A stretch of 64,000 nt of DNA, from the NCBI GenBank assembly GCA_029233925.1, contig JARGOX010000011.1, positions 62,001 through 126,000 of the forward strand, given 5' to 3'. This stretch comes from Rhizobiaceae bacterium. GTDB lineage: Bacteria; Pseudomonadota; Alphaproteobacteria; Rhizobiales; Rhizobiaceae. The translations under genes were made by a program, and so were the position numbers. Position 1 is the stretch's first letter. Every line of letters begins with the position of its first letter. The notes under the pieces were generated by a model that saw nothing but the letters and a program-made list of their open reading frames with translations, did not search any database and was not told the origin of the DNA. This document shows positions 36,083-45,490 of the stretch, piece by piece.

Positions 36083-37708
36083 ATGTCCGACAAGGCCACC
36101 GCTCACGACAGATCACAGGATGTCACCACTTCAAAGGATAACCACAAGTCACAATTTATTGCCCGTTGGTTACTCTCAACCAACCATAAGGATATCGGAA
36201 CGCTCTATTTGTTGTTCTCAATATTAGCCGGACTTTTCGGGACTGTGCTTTCGATCTTGATCCGAATGGAGCTTCAGCAACCCGGCATGCAGATATTCAA
36301 CGATCCTGGCACCTACAATGTTGTTGTTAGCGCGCATGGGCTGGTGATGATTTTTTTCGTTCTCATGCCCGCTTTGATCGGAGGCTTTGGCAACTGGTTC
36401 GTGCCGATCCTGATTGGCGCACCCGACATGGCATTTCCGCGCCTCAACAATTTGTCATTGTGGCTTCTCATCGTGTCATTCTTGCTCTTCATCATCTCCA
36501 TGTTTGCGGAAGGAGCGCCCGGGACATTGGGGCATGGAGGAGGGTGGACACTGTACCCGCCCTATTCCACCTCCGGGCAGCCCGGACCGACCGTTGACCT
36601 TGTCATCCTGTCCATTCATCTGTCGGGCGCATCCTCGATCCTGGGCGCAATCAACTTCATCACCACCATTTTCAACATGCGCGCACCGGGCATGAATCTG
36701 CATAAAATGCCGCTGTTTGCCTGGGCCATGTTGGTCACCGCCTTCATGCTGTTGCTGGCATTGCCGGTGCTTGCCGGTGCGGTCACCATGCTTCTGACGG
36801 ATCGCAATTTTGACACCACCTTTTTCGCTCCCAATGGCGGCGGTGATCCGATCCTCTATCAGCACCTGTTCTGGTTCTTCGGACATCCGGAAGTCTACAT
36901 CATGATTCTGCCAGCTTTCGGCATTGTCAGCCACATCCTGTCGACCTTCTCACGCAAGCCGATCTTCCGTTATCTTGGCATGGTTTATGCGATGGTTGCG
37001 ATCGGTCTGATAGGCTTTATCGTCTGGGCGCATCATATGTTCGCCGTGGGCCTGTCGATCGATTCCCAGCGTTATTTCATGTTCGCCTCAATGGTCATCG
37101 CGGTGCCGACCGGCGTAAAGGTGTTTTCCTGGCTGGCAACCATGTGGGGCGGTTCCATCTCTTTTCGCACACCAATGATATGGGCGATCGGCTTTATTTT
37201 TCTGTTCACCATCGGCGGCGTAACGGGCGTCCAGGTCGCCAGTGCCGGTCTCGACCGTTCAATGCATGACACCTACTATGTGGTCGCACATTTCCACTAC
37301 GTGTTATCGCTTGGCTCGGCCTTCGCGATTTTCGCTGCCTGGTATTACTGGTTTCCAAAAATGTCTGGCTATCTCTACAATTCCGTCCTCGCCAAGACCC
37401 ATTTCTGGCTGATGTTTATCGGCGTCAATATTGTCTTTTTTCCGCAGCATTTTCTCGGCATTGCAGGGATGCCACGCCGTTACGCCGACTACCCCGATGC
37501 CTTTGCCGGGTGGAATTTCGTGTCTTCGATTGGCTCCTACATTTCGGCGCTTGGCATAATCGTCTTTCTCGTCACCGTGGCAGAAGCATTCATGATGAGA
37601 CGGCCAGCAGAAGACAATCCCTGGGGCGACGGCGCAACCACCCTGGAATGGACCCTGTCGTCGCCACCACCATACCATCAATTTCAATCACTGCCCCGGA
37701 TCGCGTAA
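36083..37708 (+). CDS. ctaD: Cytochrome c oxidase subunit I (aa3 type), solitary copy
   Basis: This 541-residue haem-copper oxidase subunit I has twelve transmembrane helices. Visible are the D-channel aspartate in [13 protein letters not shown], the E of [17 protein letters not shown] with the CuB-ligand histidine, the HH pair in WAHHMFAVG, and [18 protein letters not shown] with the haem-ligand histidines. It should couple oxygen reduction to proton pumping in the inner membrane. The ATG at 36083 has GAGGAAA upstream; earlier in-frame starts lie before this site. No subunits II, III or assembly factors accompany it, unlike the normal cta operon. It is followed 44 bases later by a Tim44-like gene. 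It is probably a second copy, because the main oxidase operon is not in this window. Confidence 0.93.
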   Translation: MSDKATAHDRSQDVTTSKDNHKSQFIARWLLSTNHKDIGTLYLLFSILAGLFGTVLSILIRMELQQPGMQIFNDPGTYNVVVSAHGLVMIFFVLMPALIGGFGNWFVPILIGAPDMAFPRLNNLSLWLLIVSFLLFIISMFAEGAPGTLGHGGGWTLYPPYSTSGQPGPTVDLVILSIHLSGASSILGAINFITTIFNMRAPGMNLHKMPLFAWAMLVTAFMLLLALPVLAGAVTMLLTDRNFDTTFFAPNGGGDPILYQHLFWFFGHPEVYIMILPAFGIVSHILSTFSRKPIFRYLGMVYAMVAIGLIGFIVWAHHMFAVGLSIDSQRYFMFASMVIAVPTGVKVFSWLATMWGGSISFRTPMIWAIGFIFLFTIGGVTGVQVASAGLDRSMHDTYYVVAHFHYVLSLGSAFAIFAAWYYWFPKMSGYLYNSVLAKTHFWLMFIGVNIVFFPQHFLGIAGMPRRYADYPDAFAGWNFVSSIGSYISALGIIVFLVTVAEAFMMRRPAEDNPWGDGATTLEWTLSSPPPYHQFQSLPRIA

Positions 37709-37752
37709 CACCGGAGCCGTCACTCTTGCCGAAATTCGATAGGAGTATCCAA

Positions 37753-38364
37753 ATGACCGAGACCACAGAAAACGGAACCAGCCTTTGGCCCATCATAACA
37801 TTCGCGATTTACTGGGCCTATCTGGTCGTTTCATATCGACAGCACAAGAGGACCGGGGTGAAGACATTTTTCAATTTCGACCTCTTTTCGCATGGGAATG
37901 GAACAACCCATGGACACAGCTCCAATTGGTTGGCTGATCTGACAAACAGGCAAAACGGCCTTGATGAGGAGAATTTTCTGGCCGGTGCAGTGAAGATGTA
38001 TGAGTACATTCTGGTAAACTATGCATCAGGAAACCTGGAGGCGCTCGTCGGGTTTCTTGACCCTGATGTTTTTGCGGTGTTCTCAGAACATATCGAAGAT
38101 AGGAAGACAAAGGGCGAAAGACTGTCTCTCGATATTGTCACTCTCGCAAACGCAAAAATTGTCGCAAGAGACTTCGATAAAACGCATTGCAAATACACGG
38201 TTCGATTTGAAGCAGACATTCTGGTCTCCACGCAGAATGTTGGTTCGGACAATTGCCCACAAGGTTCGCAGAAAATGTTGAACGCAATCGATACCTGGAC
38301 TTTTCGAAAACGGAAAAATGCCATGAACAAAAACTGGGTGCTGATTGCGACAGAAACAGACTGA
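37753..38364 (+). CDS. Tim44-like domain protein
   Basis: This 203-residue protein has an N-terminal membrane helix (about residues 10-28, LWPIITFAIYWAYLVVSY) and a Tim44-like C-terminal domain. FLAGAVKMYEYILVNYASGNLEALVGFLDPDVFAVFSEHIEDRKTKGE, followed by strands and a closing WVLIATETD, has the family layout. Alphaproteobacterial Tim44 homologues (TimA) are inner-membrane proteins of unclear role, distantly related to the mitochondrial import motor anchor. The ATG has AGGAG at 37741-37745. It directly follows the lone oxidase subunit, and the pairing suggests a role in its assembly or stability. That is inference. Confidence 0.75.
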   Translation: MTETTENGTSLWPIITFAIYWAYLVVSYRQHKRTGVKTFFNFDLFSHGNGTTHGHSSNWLADLTNRQNGLDEENFLAGAVKMYEYILVNYASGNLEALVGFLDPDVFAVFSEHIEDRKTKGERLSLDIVTLANAKIVARDFDKTHCKYTVRFEADILVSTQNVGSDNCPQGSQKMLNAIDTWTFRKRKNAMNKNWVLIATETD

Positions 38365-38495
38365 CCATCGTCAGAGGACTGACTTGCATATACTTTGAAA
38401 TGAAATCGCAGAAGCTGCCGACTGCGCTCCGAAGACAATACTGAGCGGGGTTCTTGCTGTTGAAGAAATCATGCGAAAGAAACCGTCTGGCATGA

Positions 38496-39373
38496 CTAGA
38501 GCGCCCCGGACGACGGTTCCAATTTGTCACCTGCAATGGCGTGAAGTCCGGCCAGCGCTGCGTCTGATACGCTCCTATCGGCAATAATGGCCGATTGCAC
38601 CGCATAAACAGGATAGGAAAACATCGGCATTTCAGGGACAAGATGGAGCCTGCCAGCTGCGACATAGGGCTGTATCGAGCTCAATCTGAAATAGCCCGCC
38701 CCGCCGGCTGAAAGAATGTAATTGAGCGCAATAGGACCAAGGTCCATATGAATATCCGGCGTAATATCCGGAAAATTCATTTCATGCTGAAGCGCGAATT
38801 CCGGTCCCCAATCCATGTAAATATAGTCCGGACCATCGGGAAACCGAGTTTCGGGGTCTGTCGTCACGAACACCAGTTCTTCTTCCATGAGCAGATCGAT
38901 TTTCAACCCCGGAAGATGTTGTGGCGCATACATGATTGCCAGATCAATCTCCCCCGATGCGACCTGCTTGATCAGATCTTTCGGCACATCGACACGCACC
39001 CGAAGGGCTATGTCGGTCAAGGACTCGCGAATCCATTGAACCCAGCTTAGCAGCAGCGGCTGCGCAAGACTTACCTCACTGCCTACGGTCAGCACTGCAC
39101 GGCGCCCCGGCGCCCCGGCGGCACAGCAACCTGGTGCAGGGTGCGTTGCCATAACTGGATAAACATCGGGGCGTGTCGAAGAAACTGCTGACCCGCTGGC
39201 GTAAGATTTGCTCCACCCTTGTTCCGAACAAAAAGGTCGCGTCCCAACAATTGTTCAAGATTGCGAATGCGCGCGCTCACGGTTGTCTGCGCGACATTCA
39301 GACGTTCGGATGCGCGGATGAAGCTTCCGGTCGACACGATTGCAATGAAGGTCCTGGCGAGTTCGATATTCAT
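38496..39373 (-). pseudogene. LysR family regulator, frameshifted by an 8-bp tandem duplication
   Basis: The N-terminal winged helix-turn-helix reads from ATG 39373 (MNIELARTFIAIVSTGSFIRASERLNVAQTTVSARIRNLEQLLG), but the frame ends early at a TGA near 39089. The LysR substrate-binding domain (TVGSEVSLAQPLLLSWVQWI to the stop at 38496) continues in another frame. The break coincides with two tandem copies of GGCGCCCC at 39101-39116. Removing one copy restores an uninterrupted chain, ...VAVPPGRRAVLTVGSE, of about 290 residues, the usual LysR length. It lies divergently upstream of the pelD-like gene and could have controlled it. Either a pseudogene or a phase-variable gene. Confidence 0.85.
39101..39116. 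repeat. Tandem 8-bp repeat (GGCGCCCC x2) inside a LysR gene
   Basis: GGCGCCCC occurs twice in tandem (39101-39108 and 39109-39116), followed by a partial third GGCG. The unit is not a multiple of three, so gain or loss of a copy by replication slippage switches the LysR reading frame. Confidence 0.85.
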
Positions 39374-39492
39374 CGGTGGCATTGCATAAATATCGCACTC
39401 AAATGTCAATCAATTTCGTTTCCAACGGGGTGTGTTGACCTGCCGATCAGCAAGTCTCAATCCCTCAAAAAAGCAGGAATACACACAAGGCG

Positions 39493-39534
39493 AGCGTTTC
39501 AGGATCAAATGGTTCCATTTGATTCTGAAACGCT
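39493..39534. promoter_or_regulatory. 42-bp near-perfect palindrome before the Pel synthase operon
   Basis: The arms 39493-39512 and 39515-39534 are 20-base reverse complements with one mismatch around a central TT. The right arm contains TTTGATTCTGAAACGCT. It lies between the divergent LysR gene and the pelD-like gene, about 100 bases before the chosen pelD start. It could be an operator, a cruciform or a mobile palindromic repeat. No second copy was noticed in the window. Confidence 0.55.
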
Positions 39535-39637
39535 TTACTCTGTGATTTTACAGCGTTTGTTTTTGGCCGCAGAATTGCTAAAAACTCCGATACCATTCAT
39601 CACACCTTGGCTGGAAACAAGGCAACAAAGATGTCCA

Positions 39638-41341
39638 ATGGTTGCAAGATTGCAAGAACCTGAAGAGACGCTCAAGGTGAGCGAAAATGAGACCGACAAT
39701 CGTCATCGCATGGCCGTCGCCCTGATCGAATTGGCAACTTTGCTGGCCATTCTGTGCGGCGCGCAATATCTGTTGGCGGGCAATCTGGACTTCTCCGATT
39801 ATTCGATCAATCCCCTTTGGATACCGATCGTCCTCATGGCCTCGCAATATGGGCTGGCCTTTGGGGTTGCTTCGGTGATGGCTGTTGTTACAGTCCATCT
39901 ATCGGGTGGGAATCTGTGGCCGCCTGACGCCGGAACACCCCCCTTCGGTGCCCTGCAGCAACTGTCTGTTCCTGCTCTCTGGCTGATTACAGCAATCGTT
40001 CTGGGCCTTTTACGCGACCGCACTACGGCCCGCATTCGGGAACTCTCCAGGGCATCAGCCGAAGACCGGGCGCGCTACACGGCTATCTCGAATTTCGCAA
40101 CCGGGCTCAAGGCTGACAATGCAACATTGCAGATGCAAGTTGCGACAAGCCGTGATTATACCATTTCATCCGTCGTCAAGGCCTTTGCTGATCTGCGGTC
40201 TGCAGATCAGAACAACCTGGAAACCATGGTCGAGCGATGCGTCTATATGATTACCGGGTCCGGATCCTATTCAATATACCTGTTGAAGGATGAAAGGCTC
40301 GTCCGGGTCTGCGGAAAGGGCAGAGCGTCGCCCTTTCTGGCTGATGGACATGCATCACCTGCCGTGAGCCTTTTGTTTCAACAGGAAAATGATGCTGTTA
40401 CCGCCCTGCAGCAGCAGACATTGGGAAACGATACGGTGCAATCCGGTCTGGTCACCGCGCTGCGATCACCGACCGGGCAAGTGATGGGCATCCTGATGAT
40501 CGACAGCGATACACAGCCGGTCATTGGCAAGATACAGAACCTGGACATCCGGCTTCTGGCCGATGAACTGTCAGCAATTGCTCCAAAACTTGTCAGATTG
40601 ATGCAGTCAGGATTGGACCGGCTCCAAAACGAAGCAAGTGCTCAGCGACATAGCTTTCCGATACTTCGGCAGGCCGCCACGCCAACCGCAGTGTCAAGCA
40701 CGCCAGAAGAAAAACCACCCGTACCATTGCAGATTCGGATGTCTGACTTTATTCTGGGTATAGCGGTTTTGTATGTGGAGGTTCTGGCCTGCTACACGTT
40801 CCTATATTCAAACCGCAATGTCGCCCTTTTCCTTATCATCCACACAATCGTGGTTTGCGCATTATATTGGCTCGCGAATGCCCGTTATCAGTTCATAGGT
40901 CATCTGACGACGACACTGTTGACCATCCTGGTTGCCTTTCTTGGGCCCGTGGGTGCTGCCGCTTCACTGATTTTCTGTACGCTTTTGCGTGTCCGTCTGA
41001 AGATGACGGCAACCCCTTCCAGCTGGTATGAAACCCTGTCTGGTCGGCATGCCGCTGATCCGGCCCATGCACTCTATGAACGCATCAATGCTGGGCGTTT
41101 GCACCCGGACGGCCAGTCCCCATCCCCCAGCATGACCGACATCATGGAAACCGGTGACCGCAGTCAGCGGCAGATTGCTCTGGGGCTCATGCTTCGTAAC
41201 TTCCACGTGGAATTTTTGCCCTTGTTGAAAAGGGCGCTTGAAGACAGGGATCCGCTGGTGCGGGCACAGGCTGCAGTTATTATCAATACGGTTTTGCCAA
41301 CCGGGCGCCGCCCGTCAAACGAGGAGGGCAAGGAGAGGTGA
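39638..41341 (+). CDS. PelD-like GAF protein with second membrane module (PelD-PelE-like)
   Basis: This is a 567-residue inner-membrane protein. Residues about 28-125 form about four transmembrane helices as in PelD. A coiled linker leads to a GAF domain (about 165-320). Instead of the degenerate GGDEF domain that binds c-di-GMP in Pseudomonas PelD, a proline-rich linker leads to three more helices (about 371-450). A short helical C-terminus follows (GDRSQRQIALGLMLRNFHVEFLPLLKRAL), recalling the membrane-plus-repeat layout of PelE. The start is uncertain. The frame is open far upstream, ATG 39509 lies within the palindrome, and ATG 39638, GTG 39677 or ATG 39710 precede the first helix. The stop overlaps pelF by four bases. 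The PelD assignment rests on topology and on PelF and PelG next door. Confidence 0.7.
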   Translation: MVARLQEPEETLKVSENETDNRHRMAVALIELATLLAILCGAQYLLAGNLDFSDYSINPLWIPIVLMASQYGLAFGVASVMAVVTVHLSGGNLWPPDAGTPPFGALQQLSVPALWLITAIVLGLLRDRTTARIRELSRASAEDRARYTAISNFATGLKADNATLQMQVATSRDYTISSVVKAFADLRSADQNNLETMVERCVYMITGSGSYSIYLLKDERLVRVCGKGRASPFLADGHASPAVSLLFQQENDAVTALQQQTLGNDTVQSGLVTALRSPTGQVMGILMIDSDTQPVIGKIQNLDIRLLADELSAIAPKLVRLMQSGLDRLQNEASAQRHSFPILRQAATPTAVSSTPEEKPPVPLQIRMSDFILGIAVLYVEVLACYTFLYSNRNVALFLIIHTIVVCALYWLANARYQFIGHLTTTLLTILVAFLGPVGAAASLIFCTLLRVRLKMTATPSSWYETLSGRHAADPAHALYERINAGRLHPDGQSPSPSMTDIMETGDRSQRQIALGLMLRNFHVEFLPLLKRALEDRDPLVRAQAAVIINTVLPTGRRPSNEEGKER

Positions 41342-42927
41342 AGGCATCGCAAAGCGGCAGATTGCAAAGACAAAGCTCGAGCATGGGGTACGAAGACCAG
41401 ACGGACGAGGACTATGAAGCTGATGTCTGCCTCATTCTTGAAGGAAGCTATCCCTATGTGTTTGGCGGTGTCTCAGGGTGGACCCAATCACTCATCAAGA
41501 TGCAGCAACACAGGACGTTTTCGGTGGTCTCTATCCTGCCGGATAATAAAAATCTGCAATCAAGATATCCACCCCCCTCCAATCTGGTTGCCCTTCACCA
41601 CCTGTTTCTCGATCGACAGAAGAAAAAAGGCAAAGCCGTCCCGATGGAAACCGCCAAGGCCCTGTCGGAAGCGCTGCTGGCAACCATTCAGAACGGCCGG
41701 GTGTGCGACCTGCGAGCCCTTGTCGAATTGCTGGAAACCGCCCATGCGGAACATACGCTTGATGACGTCATGAATTCTCCCATGGGCTGGCAAATGGTTC
41801 GCAGCATGTACCGCGCATCCATGCCCCAATGCTCATTCCTGCAATATTTCTGGGCATGGAGGTCCCTGGTCGGCGCACTTCTGGCGGTCCTTCAATTTCC
41901 TCTGCCAAAAGCGCGCATCTATCACAGCCTTTCAACGGGATACGCCGGAATATTGGCGGCCAGGGCTGCTATCGAACTAAACCGCCCCTGCATGGTCACG
42001 GAGCATGGCATCTATACCAACGAACGGCGCATCGAAATCTTGACGGCGGATTGGATCGCCGATAGCGTCGACAACGGTTTCTCAACATCGACGCAAAAGC
42101 GGGACGTGCGGGATATGTGGATCGGCACGTTCGAGAACTTGGCGCGAATCTGCTACGGTGCCAGTGACCAGATCATTGCACTCACGCAAGTCAGCCAGCG
42201 AGAGCAACTGGCGAGCGGCGCAGACCCTGCCCGCTGCATGATCATCTCCAATGGCGTTGATGTGGAACGCTTTTCTCGACCCGCAGAATCTGTCGGTGAA
42301 CCAACCGAAATGATCGCTCTGATCGGTCGTGTGGTCCCCATCAAGGACGTATTGACCTTCATTCAGGCTGTTGATCTTTTGCGCTTTGAATTCCCCCACC
42401 TGCAAGCACATATAGTCGGTCCGTTTGACGAGGATCCCGACTACTACGCGACCTGTCGCGCCCTTTTGGATGAACTTGGTCTTGATGCCCATGTCTGTTT
42501 CACCGGCGTGGTCAAGATCGAGGAAAAATTGCAATCCTGCAGCCTTGTCGTCCTGACCAGTATAAGCGAAGGTCAGCCATTGGTCATGATGGAGGCAGGT
42601 GCGGCAGGCATACCCTGCGTCGCAACAGATGTCGGAGGATGTCGGGAAATTCTGTTTGGCACGGATACGGAAAATCCCAATCTGGGGTCGGGCGGATTGA
42701 TCACCGGCCTTGTTTCACCGAACGAAACAGCCGACGCTATCGCCACTTTATTACGCGATCCGGTTTTGCGAAAACGTCTGGGATCCAATCTCCAAAACCG
42801 CATTCGTCAGCATTACAACGCGCGCATGGTCGATACCGCATACACGCAATTGTATGATCGGTTTGCATCCAATGATCGAAACAGTTCAACATTCCCCGAT
42901 CATGAGGTCGAACCATCGCCGGCATAG
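41338..42927 (+). CDS. pelF: PelF-like GT4 glycosyltransferase
   Basis: This 529-residue cytoplasmic glycosyltransferase has the family-GT4 (GT-B) fold. The N-terminus DVCLILEGSYPYVFGGVSGWTQSLI is distinctive for PelF. The C-terminal nucleotide-sugar domain has IALIGRVVPIKDVLTFIQAV and the E-x7-E region EGQPLVMMEAGAAGIPCVATDVGGCREIL. PelF polymerises the Pel exopolysaccharide from UDP-sugars and works with PelG. The start is a GTG overlapping the pelD stop, with a GAGGAGG region upstream. Its 3' end overlaps the N-terminal coding part of pelG. Confidence 0.9.
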   Translation: MKASQSGRLQRQSSSMGYEDQTDEDYEADVCLILEGSYPYVFGGVSGWTQSLIKMQQHRTFSVVSILPDNKNLQSRYPPPSNLVALHHLFLDRQKKKGKAVPMETAKALSEALLATIQNGRVCDLRALVELLETAHAEHTLDDVMNSPMGWQMVRSMYRASMPQCSFLQYFWAWRSLVGALLAVLQFPLPKARIYHSLSTGYAGILAARAAIELNRPCMVTEHGIYTNERRIEILTADWIADSVDNGFSTSTQKRDVRDMWIGTFENLARICYGASDQIIALTQVSQREQLASGADPARCMIISNGVDVERFSRPAESVGEPTEMIALIGRVVPIKDVLTFIQAVDLLRFEFPHLQAHIVGPFDEDPDYYATCRALLDELGLDAHVCFTGVVKIEEKLQSCSLVVLTSISEGQPLVMMEAGAAGIPCVATDVGGCREILFGTDTENPNLGSGGLITGLVSPNETADAIATLLRDPVLRKRLGSNLQNRIRQHYNARMVDTAYTQLYDRFASNDRNSSTFPDHEVEPSPA

Positions 42928-44315
42928 GTTTCATACTGCAAAAGCTCGGCCGCGCGGAAGACCTGATCGCCCAGCTTCAATCTATCGGTTACGGCGGCAT
43001 TGTCGCAGCCGGACCATGGTTGCTCACGATTGCAGGGCTGGGCCTGACGAGCCTGGTGACAGCAGGAAGAACCGACCTTGAACTTGTCGAGACATTTCGC
43101 ACCATCATTGTCTATGGTTTTGCTTTCGGCCTCATAGCAGCCATTCCCTGCACCATGGTGGCAACGCGGCAATTGTCTGATGCCCTTTGGAAAAGAAAAC
43201 CCGATCAGGCGCCCATCCACCTGCTCGGCAGTCTGATTGCCAGCGCAGGCCTATCGGCATTCGTTTTCGTGCTCTTGTATTTCGTGCTCTTCCCGCTACC
43301 CGCTGATCTGGCCCTGGCAGGTGTAGTCAGCGGCATTCTTATTGCTTTGCTCTGGACAGCAGCCACTTTCTCCAGCGCAACACATGACTATATGGCCGTC
43401 GCCCTGGCATTTTTGGTCGGCACATTGTGCAGTCTGGTAGGCGCAGTCTTCATGGCGTTCAAATATGAAACGGCCAGTGACACCGTCTGGGGCTATGCAT
43501 TCGGTCTGGCGCTGTCACTGACCCTTTTGCTGGTGCGGATTGCAGCAACATTTCCCTTCGAAACCGACAGGAAATCCAGACCTCTGGCAAGCCTCGTGTC
43601 CGGTTTCAGGCTTTTCCCCCTCCTGGCCTTGGGCGGCCTTTTGAATGCGCTTGGCATATGGGTCGACAAATGGATCGTCTGGTCTTCGCCCTATGGGGAG
43701 CGCACGGCAGCGGGATTGCCCCATTCAGCAATCTACGACAATGCCATATTTCTCGCCTATCTGATGATCGTGCCGCCGCTGGCTATTTTCGTGGTGCATC
43801 TTGAAACCCGGTTTTCGCGCAATTTCGGCAGGTTCACAGCAATTATTCTGCAACATGGGACGCTGGAAGACATCGAACAGGCCGGCATAAAGACAAAGCG
43901 AGATACACTCGGAACACTCCGCAAGACCATTCTCTTTCAGGCCGCCATGTGTTGCGCCCTCATAATTCTGGTTCCACAGTTCGCCGAATTTCTGGGGCTG
44001 CAGCAAAGACAGGTGCCCATCATTCAGATTGGCTTGCTTGGCACCATTTTCCATTTCATTCTGATCGCCTCCGGATCGATCCTGCTATATTTGGATCTTC
44101 AGCAACGCTATGTCGGAATCCAACTCCTCTACCTGATGACGCTGGGCGGCTTCACCACATTGAGTCTGCTTGGCGATGGGCAATATCTTGGCATGGGTTA
44201 TCTGGTGGCGACCGTGGTCAGCAGCAGCGTCGCCTACTTGATGCTTCTGGATGCACTGGACCGCATTGATTACCACTTTTTCATGTCGGCAATTTTCAGG
44301 AACGGCAAAACCTGA
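42915..44315 (+). CDS. pelG: PelG-like polysaccharide transporter; start codon unusual
   Basis: This inner-membrane protein of about 466 residues and twelve helices belongs to the PelG branch of the MOP flippase superfamily and exports polymer made by PelF. Conserved PelG sequence begins IAGIGFILQKLGRAEDLIAQLQSIGYGGIVAAGPWLLTIAG. This N-terminus is encoded from 42915, but between the upstream stop (TGA, 42903) and the TTG at 43020 the frame has no ATG, GTG or TTG. I place the start at the ATC at 42915, eight bases after a GAGG, where the family's initiator methionine should lie. A one-base indel near 42912-42915, joining the frame to ATG 42902, is the alternative. Starting at 43020 would remove the first conserved segment. 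It converges with the GH114-like gene, overlapping by 20 bases. Confidence 0.8.
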   Translation: MAGIGFILQKLGRAEDLIAQLQSIGYGGIVAAGPWLLTIAGLGLTSLVTAGRTDLELVETFRTIIVYGFAFGLIAAIPCTMVATRQLSDALWKRKPDQAPIHLLGSLIASAGLSAFVFVLLYFVLFPLPADLALAGVVSGILIALLWTAATFSSATHDYMAVALAFLVGTLCSLVGAVFMAFKYETASDTVWGYAFGLALSLTLLLVRIAATFPFETDRKSRPLASLVSGFRLFPLLALGGLLNALGIWVDKWIVWSSPYGERTAAGLPHSAIYDNAIFLAYLMIVPPLAIFVVHLETRFSRNFGRFTAIILQHGTLEDIEQAGIKTKRDTLGTLRKTILFQAAMCCALIILVPQFAEFLGLQQRQVPIIQIGLLGTIFHFILIASGSILLYLDLQQRYVGIQLLYLMTLGGFTTLSLLGDGQYLGMGYLVATVVSSSVAYLMLLDALDRIDYHFFMSAIFRNGKT

Positions 44316-45276
44316 CACCACCCAACACCGTTGCAGCGTTGGCCGGTGCCGGCACGCTTTGGGATATTTCCCGCAGAAGGCGATCACCAAAACTGGCAAG
44401 AATACCGTGCTGCGATAACCTTCTGGTGACCTCGTCGCGCTGTTCGCCAGGTGGCAGATATTCGATTGCCAGCACGGGAATGTCATAATCCTTTGCGGAG
44501 GCCAGGTTGGCCAAAGCAGTCTCTATGGACTTTTCACTATTGCGCTCGCCATCGTGAGCAACACCATAGAAAAGGTCTTCCTTAACAACCGCATCCACAG
44601 AGTTCCGAAACCGTTCGTTCTGCAGCAGGCGTTCGCCGTTCTGCGCAATGATCAGAAATTCGGGGTTTCTTGTTCTGGCATGTTGCGCGACGCGTTCGAC
44701 CAGATTGATCATTTCCATGCGGGCATCTTTGTTGCTCTGCGACCAATATTCAAAGGCATCGACGATATCGAGAAACGCGCCATCAAATCCGGCATCCAGT
44801 ATCCTGTCGAGGTAGGCACCTGGCTCAGCGTAAATGATTCCCTGCCAGTCCTCCTCCCAGAAACGCACATGATAGTTGCCTGGCCACCGGCGGTTTTCCT
44901 CACCTATCCAGGACGGCGACGCAAGGTTCCAGATGTCCCGCCAGTAATATCTGTAATCCTCGGCCTCGCCAATACTCAGATAAGCCAAGACCAGCCGGTC
45001 GCGGCCATCAGCCCTTTTCTTCATCCGCAAAACGGTCTCCCGTTCAAGCGCCTGCTTTTGGCTGCCGTCCTTGGAATAATCGATGATGATCAAATCATCA
45101 TCAGATTGCACAATTGCATCCGGCTCCATCTGTTGCAATTGGATGCTCCACCTGTCGATATCGTATTTTTCAGGCGCCAGACAACGATCCTTTGCCCAAC
45201 TGTCACCGAGGCAAACAACACTCAGTACCAGTGCGGTCAATAGAGGACATATCTGATATTTCACGCTTGTTCTCAT
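44296..45276 (-). CDS. Secreted GH114/PelA-hydrolase-like glycosidase
   Basis: This exported 326-residue protein has a signal peptide with cleavage likely after DSWA. The TIM-barrel belongs to the TM1410/GH114 type related to endo-alpha-1,4-polygalactosaminidase and to the N-terminal hydrolase of PelA. Key parts are DDLIIIDYSKDG, VLAYLSIGEAEDYRYYW with the probable catalytic glutamate, and AGFDGAFLDIVDAFEYW. The start is ATG 45276; a TTG 21 bases upstream is less likely. The gene faces pelG, overlapping its end by 20 bases. It likely trims the polymer and so supplies the activity missing from the deacetylase at 33287. Confidence 0.82.
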   Translation of the reverse strand: MRTSVKYQICPLLTALVLSVVCLGDSWAKDRCLAPEKYDIDRWSIQLQQMEPDAIVQSDDDLIIIDYSKDGSQKQALERETVLRMKKRADGRDRLVLAYLSIGEAEDYRYYWRDIWNLASPSWIGEENRRWPGNYHVRFWEEDWQGIIYAEPGAYLDRILDAGFDGAFLDIVDAFEYWSQSNKDARMEMINLVERVAQHARTRNPEFLIIAQNGERLLQNERFRNSVDAVVKEDLFYGVAHDGERNSEKSIETALANLASAKDYDIPVLAIEYLPPGEQRDEVTRRLSQHGILASFGDRLLREISQSVPAPANAATVLGGVRFCRS

Positions 45277-45490
45277 GCTTGCTTTCACCGAACGCAATGG
45301 CCCGGGTTTAGCCTTTGACAGGGTAGAAATCTGTTAGTCGGCATCGTGTATCAGGCCCTGGTGATTGACCTTCTTAAAAGTTGAAGCTAATTTTGAGACT
45401 ACGAAGTCAGAATCATGGCGGCAACGTCTCATTTTGAAATTCCGGCAATATTTCCTCTGTAACCACACAATTTCAAGTGAGGGTTGATCG

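Noticed and set aside
39173-39637. Upstream extension of the PelD-like reading frame
   Set aside because: It overlaps the LysR DNA-binding domain on the other strand and the palindrome, is cysteine-rich, and PelD-like helices begin only after 39700.
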